Positions 1 to 11,800 of a stretch of DNA of 64,000 bases are shown piece after piece. The position numbers and the translations under genes were made by a program. Origin of the DNA: Anaeramoeba flamelloides (lineage: Eukaryota; Metamonada; Anaeramoebidae). The notes beneath the pieces are model-generated. The model was not told where the DNA came from. It searched no databases and worked only from the letters and a program-made list of their open reading frames with translations. Location: positions 21,142,001 to 21,206,000 of the forward strand of contig JANTQA010000023.1 of the NCBI GenBank assembly GCA_027625915.1, written 5' to 3'. Numbering within the stretch: position 1 is the stretch's first letter; each line of letters opens with the position of its first letter.

Positions 1-496
1 TCTTTTTTTTATACTTTCATCAATCATAAAAAAAATACAAAAAAGTCATTTTAAAACAAAAATGAAAAGTAACTATTCTTTCTATGAGTTCTTGGAAAAT
101 AAACTTTTTTTTTTTTTTTTTTTTTTTTTTACTTACTTCAATCTAAAATCAGATAAAATCTAATCAATACCAAACTTTCAAGATATAAAAAATATTCCTT
201 CATATGTTTATTTGTAATTTTTATAACCCACCTGGTAATTAACAATCTAAAAAAGTAAATCTCATTAATAAATATAATCCGACTATATTGAAGGTTTGGT
301 TTCTTTAAAGACAATTTCACTTCAAAAAAAAGCAAGTAAATGTTTGTTTACTAGTCTTAATCTCAACATAATAAAGTTTTACACTTTAACTTTGGAAATT
401 GAAATTGTAGTTTTCCGAATAAATAATTATTAAAAAAAAATAAATATCTTCGTATGTTTCAAAAAAATATTGTAATTCAAAATATATTTTTTTGTA

Positions 497-692
497 TAGT
501 CAGTTTCACTTTTAAGACACAAAATTTCTACGAAATTTAATACACAAAAAAAATCTCAAATTAAGGCACAAAATTCAAATTCTAGTAAAATAAAATGTGA
601 AAATTAAAATTCCAAAAAATTGTGCTTTAATTTGAGATTTTTTGTGCCTTAAATTTCGTTGAAAGTTTGTGCCTTAAAAGTGAAACAGACTA
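497..692. mobile_element. palindromic MITE, family A, copy 1
   Basis: The two halves are near-perfect inverted copies. Each end reads inward as (C/T)AGTC(A/T)GTTTCACTTTTAAG and is flanked by TA. Each arm carries the box TTAAGGCACAAA or a close variant about three times. Three more copies lie in the window. The TA flanks and short length fit a non-autonomous Tc1/mariner-type element; there is no coding capacity. Confidence 0.85.
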
Positions 693-1282
693 TAATCAAA
701 ATCTATTTTTAAGAACTATATTAACCTAAAAAATTGATCTGAAATATTTTAATCTTATTAAATTCAAATTTCAATAAGCAACTCTTCATTAAATTCCATT
801 AATATATTTTCTCTATGTTTTCGACATTTATTAAAATTTTTTCAGTCTATTATTTTAGTTATTTTTTTATTTATTTAATTTGTGGATTAAATAATCCCAA
901 TCCATTTTTAAATATTCCAATATAGAGTAGGGCAATTTTTAGTGTTGATTACTGGAAAATAGTAAAAATAATATAATTCTAGTAAAATGAATCTTTTTCT
1001 TTAAACAGTTTAATTTCAAAGTTTTAATCATGGAAATAGATATATGAAAATACTTAATTTTAATATTATTATTATTAATCTAAATTATGGATTGATATTT
1101 TAGCTAAATTAAATAAAAATACAATAAAAACTCTTAGTATAACCCCAAATTTAATTTTTTTTCTTTTTTGTTATTTTTTATAAAATTAATTTAATTTTTA
1201 AGATCTATTTTTTGATCTGAGAAAAATTTTATTTTGTTCAAAATAAATTCCATATTAAAAACAGTGAGTAACCTGAATTAAT

Positions 1283-1290
<8 letters not shown>

Positions 1291-1334
<44 letters not shown>
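1291..1334. repeat. (TA)n microsatellite
   Basis: Uninterrupted alternating T and A over 44 bases. Confidence 0.95.
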
Positions 1335-1339
<5 letters not shown>

Positions 1340-1990
1340 GTATTCAAGAACAAACAATAACTAAATCTGATTAATAATCCACCTTTTAAATCATTTTTAA
1401 TATATAGAACCTGATATTTCAAAAATTCAAAAAAAGAAAATCCAAAAAAAAAAAAAGGAATCACAATTCGTTGAAATCAGTAATAAGGATTTTTTATTTA
1501 TGATATTCCACGAAAAAATAGTTAACCAATTAGAATATTTGTTAATAATTATATTGATTTTATAAGTAATTACAGAATCTCGATTTTCTAAATGTTTATT
1601 GTCGTTCACAGAATCTTTCGTAAAATAAAAATAAATCTTTTGAAAAAAAAAAATTAAACAAAAAAAAAAAAAAGAAAGAAAAATAAAGAAAAAAAAGAAA
1701 ACAAAAAAGAACAAAAAAAAAACAATACAAAAATTAAATTTGAAAAATTAGAAACAAAAATTTGCATAATTAGAAAAAATCATTCTGATCTCAAAATTAA
1801 CAAATTTTTTTTTGGAAAGAATACTGGATAAAAACACAGAAAACCATCATATAATTATGATTTTTTGTCGTTTTAATCCAATATAAGCTATTTTTCAAAA
1901 TTTTTAACTCACTTTACAATGTTCTCGGGTGTTTATTACGATTGTTTTTCATACTTGTGTGATTTTAATATAATATCGAGCTTTTTCATA

Positions 1991-2187
1991 CAGTCAGTTT
2001 CACTTTTAAGGCACAAACTTTCAACAAAATTTAAGGCACAAAAAAATCTCAAATTAAGGCACAAAATTTGGAATTTTTTTTTACATAAATTATTTTTACT
2101 AGACTTTGAATTTTGTGCCTTAATTTGAGATTTTTATTGTGCCTTAAATTTCGTTGAAAGTTTGTGCATTAAAAGTGAAACTGACTG
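1991..2187. mobile_element. palindromic MITE, family A, copy 2
   Basis: The ends are perfect inverted copies (CAGTCAGTTTCACTTTTAAG) flanked by TA on both sides. It has the same internal TTAAGGCACAAA boxes as copy 1 and is 197 bp long. It is one of the best-preserved copies, which suggests fairly recent movement of the family. Confidence 0.88.
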
Positions 2188-2701
2188 TATTGCCGAGATA
2201 TAATATTATCACGATTTTCTAAAATAAGGCGTTTTGATAAAAATAATTGCCAATTTTAATCTTTATTATGAATTAAAATAAACCTTGTCAAATTCTCCAT
2301 TACCGAAAATTTATTAAAGAAAAATCATTTTTTTTTTATTTGGTTTAGTTATTACCAATTAAATAAATAAATATAACTGTTTTTAAAAAATCAAACTTTT
2401 TTAAAACTTTTATCAAGTTTTATCTTCAAAAAAGTCTTAACTTTATCAGAATTAATACCTTTTGAAAGTTTTGTATTTTAAAAAAGTGAGGAATCAACCT
2501 TTAAATGTGATTTAGCGGTTGGAGTCTGAAAAAAGGCCATTTTTCAAAAGATAAAGTTTTCACTTTATTAAAACAGAAAACTTTAAAAAAGTTTTAATTA
2601 TAACAAAATGGAAAAAAAAAAAAAAAAGTATTCACTTTTTTCAAATGGCTGTATTTATAATTGTTTTATTTTTTTCAAATGTTTCAACAAAAATGAAAAT
2701 A

Positions 2702-2732
<31 letters not shown>

Positions 2733-2859
2733 TAATTAGAAAAAAAAAAATTTATTTTTGAACAAAGAAAAGAAAGAGAAAAAAAATAAGATAAAAGAAA
2801 AAGGAATCGGAAAAGTAAAAGAAAAAAAAAAAAAAACAAAGCATTAATCAAACAAAGAA

Positions 2860-5800
2860 TTATTTCTTAGAAAATAATTTTGTATAAAAGCGGGTTGTAT
2901 CGAGGTTGATTTTAAATCTATTATTAATTGCCTTTAGGTTACCCATTCTATATCTTAAAGGCTCTACTAATGAACGTTCTGAAATGGCCAATTGGTGTTC
3001 GTTTAAAATGATTGTTTTTCTCACCAACTCTGCAAGTAATCTGCGAGAAAGCAATGTGTTACTTAAGAGGGGACCATAAATTACTGAAGAAGTTAAATAG
3101 TTTTCAATCGTGATATAAAACAGTCCAGTGTGGTGAGGCTTTATGATGATAAAGAGGGTGTTTTTCCCTAATTTAATCAATTTCGGGTCGAAGCGGCGCT
3201 TGTCATCGACCCAAACAACAACGACTCTATTTTTTGATAGGAAATTTTTTTTGTTATCGATCGGATCTTCTTTAAATTTGATCATTGTTGAAACATGAAA
3301 TATTAATTCAAGTGAATAGTTTGAATAATAAGGTGTATATTTCCCTGTTAGTTCTGGATCAAGACCACCCTTAAATCCTTGGTGTGTTTGCAAATCTACA
3401 ATCCAACCAAGTTCGGTTAAAAAGGTTTGGAAATTCTTCGATCCCTGTTGATTTTGGTAAATGGGCTTTGGATCTGTCAAGAGGTTTTGGCCTGGCCCAA
3501 TATAAAAGACAGAGCAAGTATGAACGATCCTTTCGGGGAATTTATCTAATAAGCCTAAAGATTTTCTAAAATTTCGATTTGGTTCTATAATGTCAACATA
3601 ATCTTCGCCATCTAGTTTAATTAAACCCAGATTTGCTAAAAATAATCTTGAGTTATTAAAGGTATATGGCATGACATTTTTTTTATTAAAATTTTTTATA
3701 CCCTTTTTCGTATTAATTGTATTTTTTCCATTTTGCAATTCGATTTCTTTTTTTTCAAGATCATCATCATCATCATCATCATCCTTGTCATCATCATTAT
3801 CATTGCTTTTATTAATATTTCTTTTTTTGGTGATCCATGAATAATCTCTTTTAATTAGTTTCGTTCTTTGCAATTTTGTTTCAGTTAGAGCAGTTTCTTC
3901 TTCAATAAATCTATAAACCTCTTCCAACCGATGTTGAATACCCATCACGTGAGTTAAACAGTTATGCTGCAATTCACGATCCACTGAAAAGTAATCTAAA
4001 ATTGTGCCATCCAATCCAAATTCAACTTCCTGCTCATGTTCTTGCTCTTGGGATAATAACATTTCTTGCTTATAAACTGGCGGTCTTGGCTCCCCATTCC
4101 ATATATGTTTTTCCCATTGAGAGTGTGGAATTAACTTCTTTGATAAGGGCAAAGATCTAAACCTTACCCTCCAAGCATATTTACCATTAATATCTCGAAT
4201 TAATATAATTAATTTTTTTTCGTCATTTTCCTCTTCTTCCTCTTCTTCCTTTTCCATTATTTCCTCTTCCTCTTTGTTTTCTTTTTCCTTTTTATATTTT
4301 TTTAAAATTTTAGGTTCTTCAAAAATGGTCATTAATCTACTTCTTTTGATCATTAAAAAGGTAGACAATTGATTAAATTCATCTTCGTCCAATTCAAAGG
4401 CGTCTCTGATAGTTGTTTCGTTAATTGTAGTAGACTTTGTTGAGGGCCCCGTTGCAATGGGGAAATTCCCAACTTCTTTGAACAATCTATGGAATAGATA
4501 CATTGCAGCATCTTTAATTTTAATGGATTGGAACTTCTTTACTTGCTTTTTTTTCGTCTTTCCAACAACGGGATCACGGATTGACAATTCAATAGATTTC
4601 ATTATTTGAATCAAGACCTTTGGATGAGAATAAATCCATTGGGATTGCATTATATAGGAATCAATTACCGTAAAGATGGTACAGACTAAAGTCTCCATGT
4701 CTTCCTGTGGCAAGATGGATGGCTCGTTAATGTAATTATTAATTAACTCTGATAAAGAAGAAATCAGATTTGGTATCGTGACATTGGACTGTGTATTGAT
4801 GATCTCTGCTTTATCTGCAATCAAATTTAACAAATGCAAGGCCGTCAGTGAAACGGAAATTGGCCATTTCAATTGTGAAGATTTTGGGTTGCACAAGAAA
4901 TTTTGGCTTGTCAAAATAACCAAGGAGCTAATCTCTGGAAGATCATTTATTGTTTCATGCAAATAAATACCCATCGAATATAATAAAAAGCACGCATTTC
5001 TTGCATCATTTTCATTTGTAAATCCCTTCAACAGGATTTGCATCAAAAAGGGTTTAAAGTCTTCAAAAGTTTTAATTTTTAAATTTTCCAATTTTAAACT
5101 CGTCCTAACCGATTGTATCGCTAGATCAGTCAAATATCTTGGCAAGCATACTAAAGTTAAAATAATTTCAATACAAGATTTTCTTAAGTTTTCAACTCTT
5201 ATAGAATAATTTGGTGGTAATTTTTTTTTGACAATGATCCTTTCGATAATGTCTAAATAAAATGGTACCAAAATGTGGATCCCTGGTAAATCAGTTGAAA
5301 ATATTTTTGTTGTGTTGCCTAAAATTGCACATATAGACCTTCCAGAAGTTTTTTCATTTTCAAACGCACGGATTAAACTTTCATAAAACCTTGTAATATA
5401 ACTCTCCAAAAATGGCTTTGTTTGGCTGGTCATAAAGATATTACATAAAATGCTATAACAACATTCAGTCCCTTCTTCAAATCCTGGCCTGGCCAATTGA
5501 ACAGCAGTAAATAACGATTTCCCAAAAATATGCAATATTGAATTCCCGTCGGGCTGTTCTGGTAAATATTCCTGTTCGTATTTGATTTTATAATTTTTTC
5601 GAGTTCCAATTTTTAAAAATAATGTTACCAAATCTCGGATCCCACTCATCGCTTGGAAAAAGATTTCGGGATTTTTAATTTGATTTGGATCACCAAGTAA
5701 ATCTTTTGAAGAATGAATCATAGAAAATTAATATTTATATTAATAATTGTTATAATAGGAATGATAATACACACACACACACACACATATATATATTATA

Positions 5801-8800
5801 ACAATTATATTTATTTTTATTAATGTTGAATTTGATAAAAATTACTTTTGAAAGAGATAAAAATTTAAAAATTACCTAAAGTTTTTTGCCAAAAAAAGAT
5901 TAATTTCTCATCAGTTAATTTAATTTTTGATGGTAAAAATTTAGCTTTTGAAGTGGGTGGCCTATTTTTTTGTTTTTTGTTTTTTTATTTTTTTAAATTA
6001 AATTGATAAAAACCCCTAATATTAAAATAATTAATAAATTTTTCATATATCTAAAAATAATTTTAATTTGCTTTTTAATTCTAATCTTTTAAATTTAATA
6101 ATTTCGAATAATTTAATTAAAGAGTTAAAAAATGAGATTATGAGAAATTTGGTTGGATTGTTACTAAGTTGTATTTTTTTTTTTTTTTCTAATTTTAAGA
6201 GTTGTAATTAATTTATCAATTTTTTCTCTGAAAATTATTTTTGGCTACTCAAAAAAACAAGTTTAATGTTTTGTATTATTCCCAAAAATCAATAGAACAA
6301 ATTACTATATATTTCTTATTTTTTTTATTTGGTGTTTTTTGATTGAATTTTTAAGTCAATTTTTTTAAGAATAAATTACAAACAAAATGTTACTCTCTTA
6401 TTTTTTACATTTTTTTACTTTGTTTATCTAGAATTTGTACATTATCCTGTATTTTTTTAATTTTTTTTGAAATATTTAATAATTTCATTAAAACATAAAA
6501 AATTGATGATAATCAACATATTAGTGAAAAGTAATAATTCATTCATATAAATTTGTTGGTCTGTTATTAATATTCTTTGATTGGAGATTATCCCTATTGT
6601 TTATGTTTTGAATAGGCAATTTTTTTTATTAAATAATATTATAAAAATTTTAAAGGTTATTTATTTTCTTTTCAGATTTTCTTTTTGTTATTTGTATTTT
6701 TTTAAAAAATTTATGTTAATCGGAGTAATTTTAATATTTTAATTGAAAATTTGATAATTTTTAATTTGAAATATTTTGGAATTTCAAATAAATTTGAGAT
6801 CAATCAACAAAAATTTTGATTTGGATTTTTTTTTTATTATATTTAAAAATACGATATTTCAATTTTGAAAACTGGTGTAACAAAATTTCAAAAAATTCAA
6901 TAAAACAGTTGGTAAATTTAAATCCAAAATTTTTTTTGAATAGTTAATTAATTGAAATAGAAACATTTTTTCAAAGGCTTGAGGATTGATTTTTAAATTA
7001 AAACTTTTATATTGTTTTTTTTTTTGATTTTTATGCCAAATTATAATATATAACAATTATAGGTGAATAAAAAGAAATGTTTTTTAAAATCACATTTTTG
7101 AAAATCACTAAAATTTAAAGTAAGAAGTAATATTAATAAAAAAAGAAAAATTTGATTTTTTTTTCCATTTTTCCCCTGGAAAAATCTTCTTTATATTGCG
7201 AAGAAGAGTTACAAATGAAAGAGATCAAGTGGTTACTTGCTAATACTGCGATACCGAAACACGAACATATGAGTAACTTGAAAATAAAGACGAAAAAGCA
7301 AAGGCTAAACATGACCAAAGGTTTAAATCAGATCAACAAAAAAAAAAAGAAATCCGAGCAATTAAATAACGATCCCCAAGTGAACATTCATGATCAGTTA
7401 TCAAATTATTAAAATAACCATAAGTATCGTGGCTGTTATTTTGGGAATCCTTAATTAAAGATAACATTGGTTTTTTTTTTTTTTGATTTTTTACCAATTG
7501 CTTCTTATAAACCCTTTTTAAATTTCTTTTTAAATTTCTTTTTCTTTTTTCCTTTTTTCTTTTCAAATTTTTGCTTTTGCTTTTTAGACAAATCAAAAAA
7601 TTTGGGTGTGTCTTTCCCTTGAACAATCGTGAAATGTATGATTTTCAGCTTGAATTACCTTTAAGGAAATTTAAGTAAAAGGACATTTAGAGTGTAATTT
7701 ACACTTCTTCCATCAATAATAAAAAAAGAAAAATTTTTACAATAAAATTAAAATGTCATCTGTCCCTTCATGTTTACCATAGAGTAAATTAATTACTCTA
7801 CTCATTAATCCAAATGTTGTTGCAGACCATTGTATAATAGTTTGTAATTGATGTCTCCACTTGACAAAAGCATTTTCGAATCTTTCCCACATTTTATTTT
7901 TTTGAGTTCCAGATTGTAACCAAAGATCAAATACAACCTTTTTTTTATTTTTATGTTTTTTTTTTTTTAAAAAATTGAAGAGAACAAAAAAGAATAAATG
8001 TGAATTTTTAATTTTTCTGAATCTTGAATAAAATTTTCGATTAAATTTCGGGAATATAAATTCCAAATAAAGCTAAAAAAAAAAAAAAGAATGGAGATAA
8101 AACTATAAATTTTAAGCATTTTTGCAAATATTCAATTTAAATCAACATTTTATACGATGTATTGTGTTTGTGAGATTGTTAAATTCAAAAAAATGTAAAA
8201 AAGAAATTTTTTACTTTAATTTCCTTTTTTACTAATTTGATAACTCTTTTTTCAAATAATACTTTTAAAACCAACTTTTTACAAAGTTTCATTTCATTTA
8301 ACCTAACCAATTAAAAATCTTTAATTATAGCAAGTGAGTTAAAAAAAATAATAAAATGGAAAATTCAATAAAAAGTTCAAAACATTTTTGTGAATATATC
8401 AGTAAGTTAAAATGCTTGTGAATGCTATATTTGATTTTTTTTTTCTCAAATTTATTTCGTTTTTTTAATAAACACTAACTAAGAATTTTATTAATTTTCA
8501 AATGAAGAATTTTAATTTAACAATAAAAAAATTATTATTATAAGTGTTAATTATTAAAATATAATCAGTATTTTATTTCTGAAAATTTCTAGTTTAAATT
8601 ATACATTTTGGGTAAATAATATAAATTTCCGAAAATAATTTGTTGTTCATACTTGCGTTTACAGAGAGCTCTTATTATAGCAAATAAATATAATTTTTGG
8701 GGGACTGTTCCTCTCATATTTGACTACTCCTAATATGAAAAGAATCGAAAATTTTGGATTAAAGAATTAATTCAAAGTAAACAAAAATAAAAAACTTGAG

Positions 8801-11800
8801 TTTAATATCTTTGACATTATTCGAAAAAAGACTCATTATTTGTATTTTTCATTAGCTAATAATAAAGACAATTATGTTTTGTTAGTAAAATTTCCAAACA
8901 AAAATTTTAAAATTATGGAAGTGCCTTCAAGTACTATAGAGTACCATAAAGCGTCGTAGAGTGTCGTAGAGTGACCTAGAGTACCGCAGAGTGCCTAGCT
9001 TTTCTAAAATTTAAAATTATAGAGTAAAATCTTTGATTTTGCTCTATTCTTTTAAATCCTGGAAAAGCTAACAACTGTTACCTTGAGGTTTTCTGTTTTA
9101 TCTATTAAGGGACTAGTCTCTATTAATTTTTTTTTTTGACCAATTTCTAAATAAGGAATCCTTATCTAGAAATATGTTAAAAATTGGAAAAAAAACAGGT
9201 TTTTTCAATGTTAGAACTTATAGTTCTTGTTTTTTTTTAAAAATTTTACAATTAATCAAAAAAAGTGTTATTTTTTATTTTTTTTTTAAAAAATATCTTA
9301 AACGGATGAGAATTTTTTGATTAATTTTGCATTTAATTATTTTCTCAAAAATAATATTTATTCTCATTTTGAAAAACGAAAAAATAATTGAAAACTAGTG
9401 AATATTTTCTCTTTCACTTCTGTTCATCCAACTTGACTCTATAAAGAACTCAATTTGTTTTATCAATAATTACTTTTTTAAAAAAATAGTTCTTATTCTT
9501 TTCTTTGATTTTTTTTTGACTCTGACAAAAACTGTTAGAATGGTAATTTGGGAATACTGAAAAAAACTTCAAATTCAACAAAAATAAAAGAGTGTGAACT
9601 CAAAAAGTAGATTCATGAAAAAAAAAAGAATGGTACAGGAAAAGAAACAAATCTTTTATTTTGAGTAAAGCATATAAGCTTAATTTCAAAAATAGGGGCA
9701 AATTTTTGATTGAAAAAAAATTGTAGTTTCTCATTTAGTGAATACCAAAACTCAACCCAGAAAAATCAGAACTTAAAACTTAAAAATAACTGTCTAAAAC
9801 ACACTTTTCTGTTTTAATTATTATTTCTAATAAAAGAATAGAGAAAAGAAACCCATAAAGAAAAAAATAAATCTGACCCTATTTTTGAAATGATTTTTCA
9901 TCTTAAAATTACCCATTTAAGATTCACTATTGCTTCCAAGAACCTTTTGAAACAACTTTCCATCAGAGTTATCAGATTTTTACTATTTACCCATTTGGTA
10001 TCAACCCAAACTTTCCTTGATACCTTTTTCAAGATAAAAAGAATCTCAACAAAAGAAAGAAAAAGAAAAAGAAAAAGAAAAGAAAGTGAAAACAAAACCA
10101 ATTTTTTGAATGTACAACAAAGATAAAATGAATACGATCACATTCATCACATTGTCTCCAAATGAAAGAGAAAAGAAGATCTTATTTGATCTTGCTATTT
10201 CTTCACTTTTCAAGGAACCATTGTAACTCATTAAAGCAAATTTGGTTGATACTTATTTTCGAAGCAAACACTTCTTGGGTGTTTTACTTTCTTTGAATTT
10301 TACAACCCCTTTCTCCAATGTTAATTAATCTCATCTCTTGAATATTAACGGTTTTCAAAAATGTTCTTGTTCATTCAACATAAAAATAAAAATATGGAAT
10401 CATTTTGAAAGAAAAATTGCAAAAAAATGAATTCAACTTTGGGAAATTTTCATTAAAAGAAGATTGTTTCTTGATATTAAATATTCAATAATAACTTTTA
10501 AATGATATTGGGTTCAGAATATTTGGTTAACGCAACACATATACCAATAATTTAGAAAATACTAATGATGACCCTATTTTTGAAATTTAGCTTATTGCAT
10601 ATTTTTTTCGAATCAAACTGTTTTTCATTCAAATCCAAAAAAAAAGCTTTTCAGGTTAATTTTCAAATTATTTTTTGTATATATTCCACAAAAACAACAA
10701 GGTTTTGCTTTCTTGCTCATATTTTTTTTTTATTTTTTGTATTTTTGCGAAAAGTTGAAAAAAAGCAACTTTCAAGAAAGTGAAAAAAATGAAAAATTTT
10801 TTAATTCTATCAAAACAATAACTAAATTTAATGAATGTCATTTATTCTGATTTCATTACTATACAAAGAAGTTTTTCACTTTGATTTCAAATCTAAGTAA
10901 TTGGCAAAAAAATTTTCTAAATCTTTATTAAATTTACCTAAAAAAATTTAATAGAGATTAGTCACTTAAGATTACAAACTTATGGGTCATTAGATAGAAT
11001 TTGAAATTGTCATTAAAGGAAAATTTTCTCTCATTTGATAATACCAATTTCGAAATGATCAGAAATGTTACAGTCATCTAAGATACCAATTTATTTCACA
11101 CAAAATGAGTTGAATACAATTCCCTAAAATTTGCAATTTTTTTAATTTCAAAATTTTTCAATAAAAAAAAAAAAATGTACTGCAATAAAATTTGTAATTT
11201 ACTGTTAAACTGAGTATATTAACACTAGGATTTCTGAGAAGTTGTTCAAAAAGTGTTTTTTCGTGGTTATAAAATTTTCAGGTGTTTTCGATTTTCGGGT
11301 ATTTTTGGGGATATTTGATAGATTCTGAATTATGACTTTTATTGAAAATGTGACTTTAAAAAACAAAAGTTTGGCGTGTAAAGAGTTATATTAAACGTGT
11401 AAGGAACTTTTCCCCAATTCGCCTGTTTCAATGGTTTTTATTGATTTTATAATTTTTTTTTCTTTACAATTTACAAAACGAGATTTCTCATTTCAAATAA
11501 AAGGGCACATCAATTTTTGAAATATTTAATTTTAAGGACTACGTTCCCACCCTTGAGCGTTTTGAGTAATTGTGTTATTTCACTTTCGCTTCTCAAAAAA
11601 AAATTTCACAAGGAAGAAATTGGACAAAAAAAAAAAAAAAAACATTTTTTGTCATCTTTACCTTTTCATGAAGAATATTTTTCTTTGTTATTCAATGAAA
11701 AGGAAAATTGAAAATAACAAAAAAAATAATTGCAAAAAATGGATTTTGGGGATTTTCAAGTGCATTTCAAATTTGAGAACAGTTCAAACTTGTAAAATTA

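Larger units (their letters stand above)
1..2859. other. intergenic, repeat-rich spacer
   Basis: I see no convincing gene here. The stretch is made of A/T runs, two copies of a palindromic MITE (listed separately), a TA dinucleotide run and long poly-A near 2700-2740 just beyond the 3' end of the RalGAP-like gene. The open frames present are low-complexity (Phe/Lys/Tyr-Ile runs) and follow from base composition. Confidence 0.7.

Noticed and set aside
1255-1714. Open frames on minus with Tyr-Ile and Phe runs
   Set aside because: They are produced by the TA microsatellite and poly-A tracts. No domain-like content.
8921-9000. Possible CRISPR-like array or tRNA gene because of G+C contrast
   Set aside because: Units are contiguous 10-mers without spacers, and no cloverleaf can be folded. 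It is a minisatellite.
9890-10231. Overlapping open frames on both strands inside the long RalGAP intron
   Set aside because: Considered as an extra RalGAP exon. The neighbouring exons already join in phase 0 with continuous similarity, so nothing is missing there.
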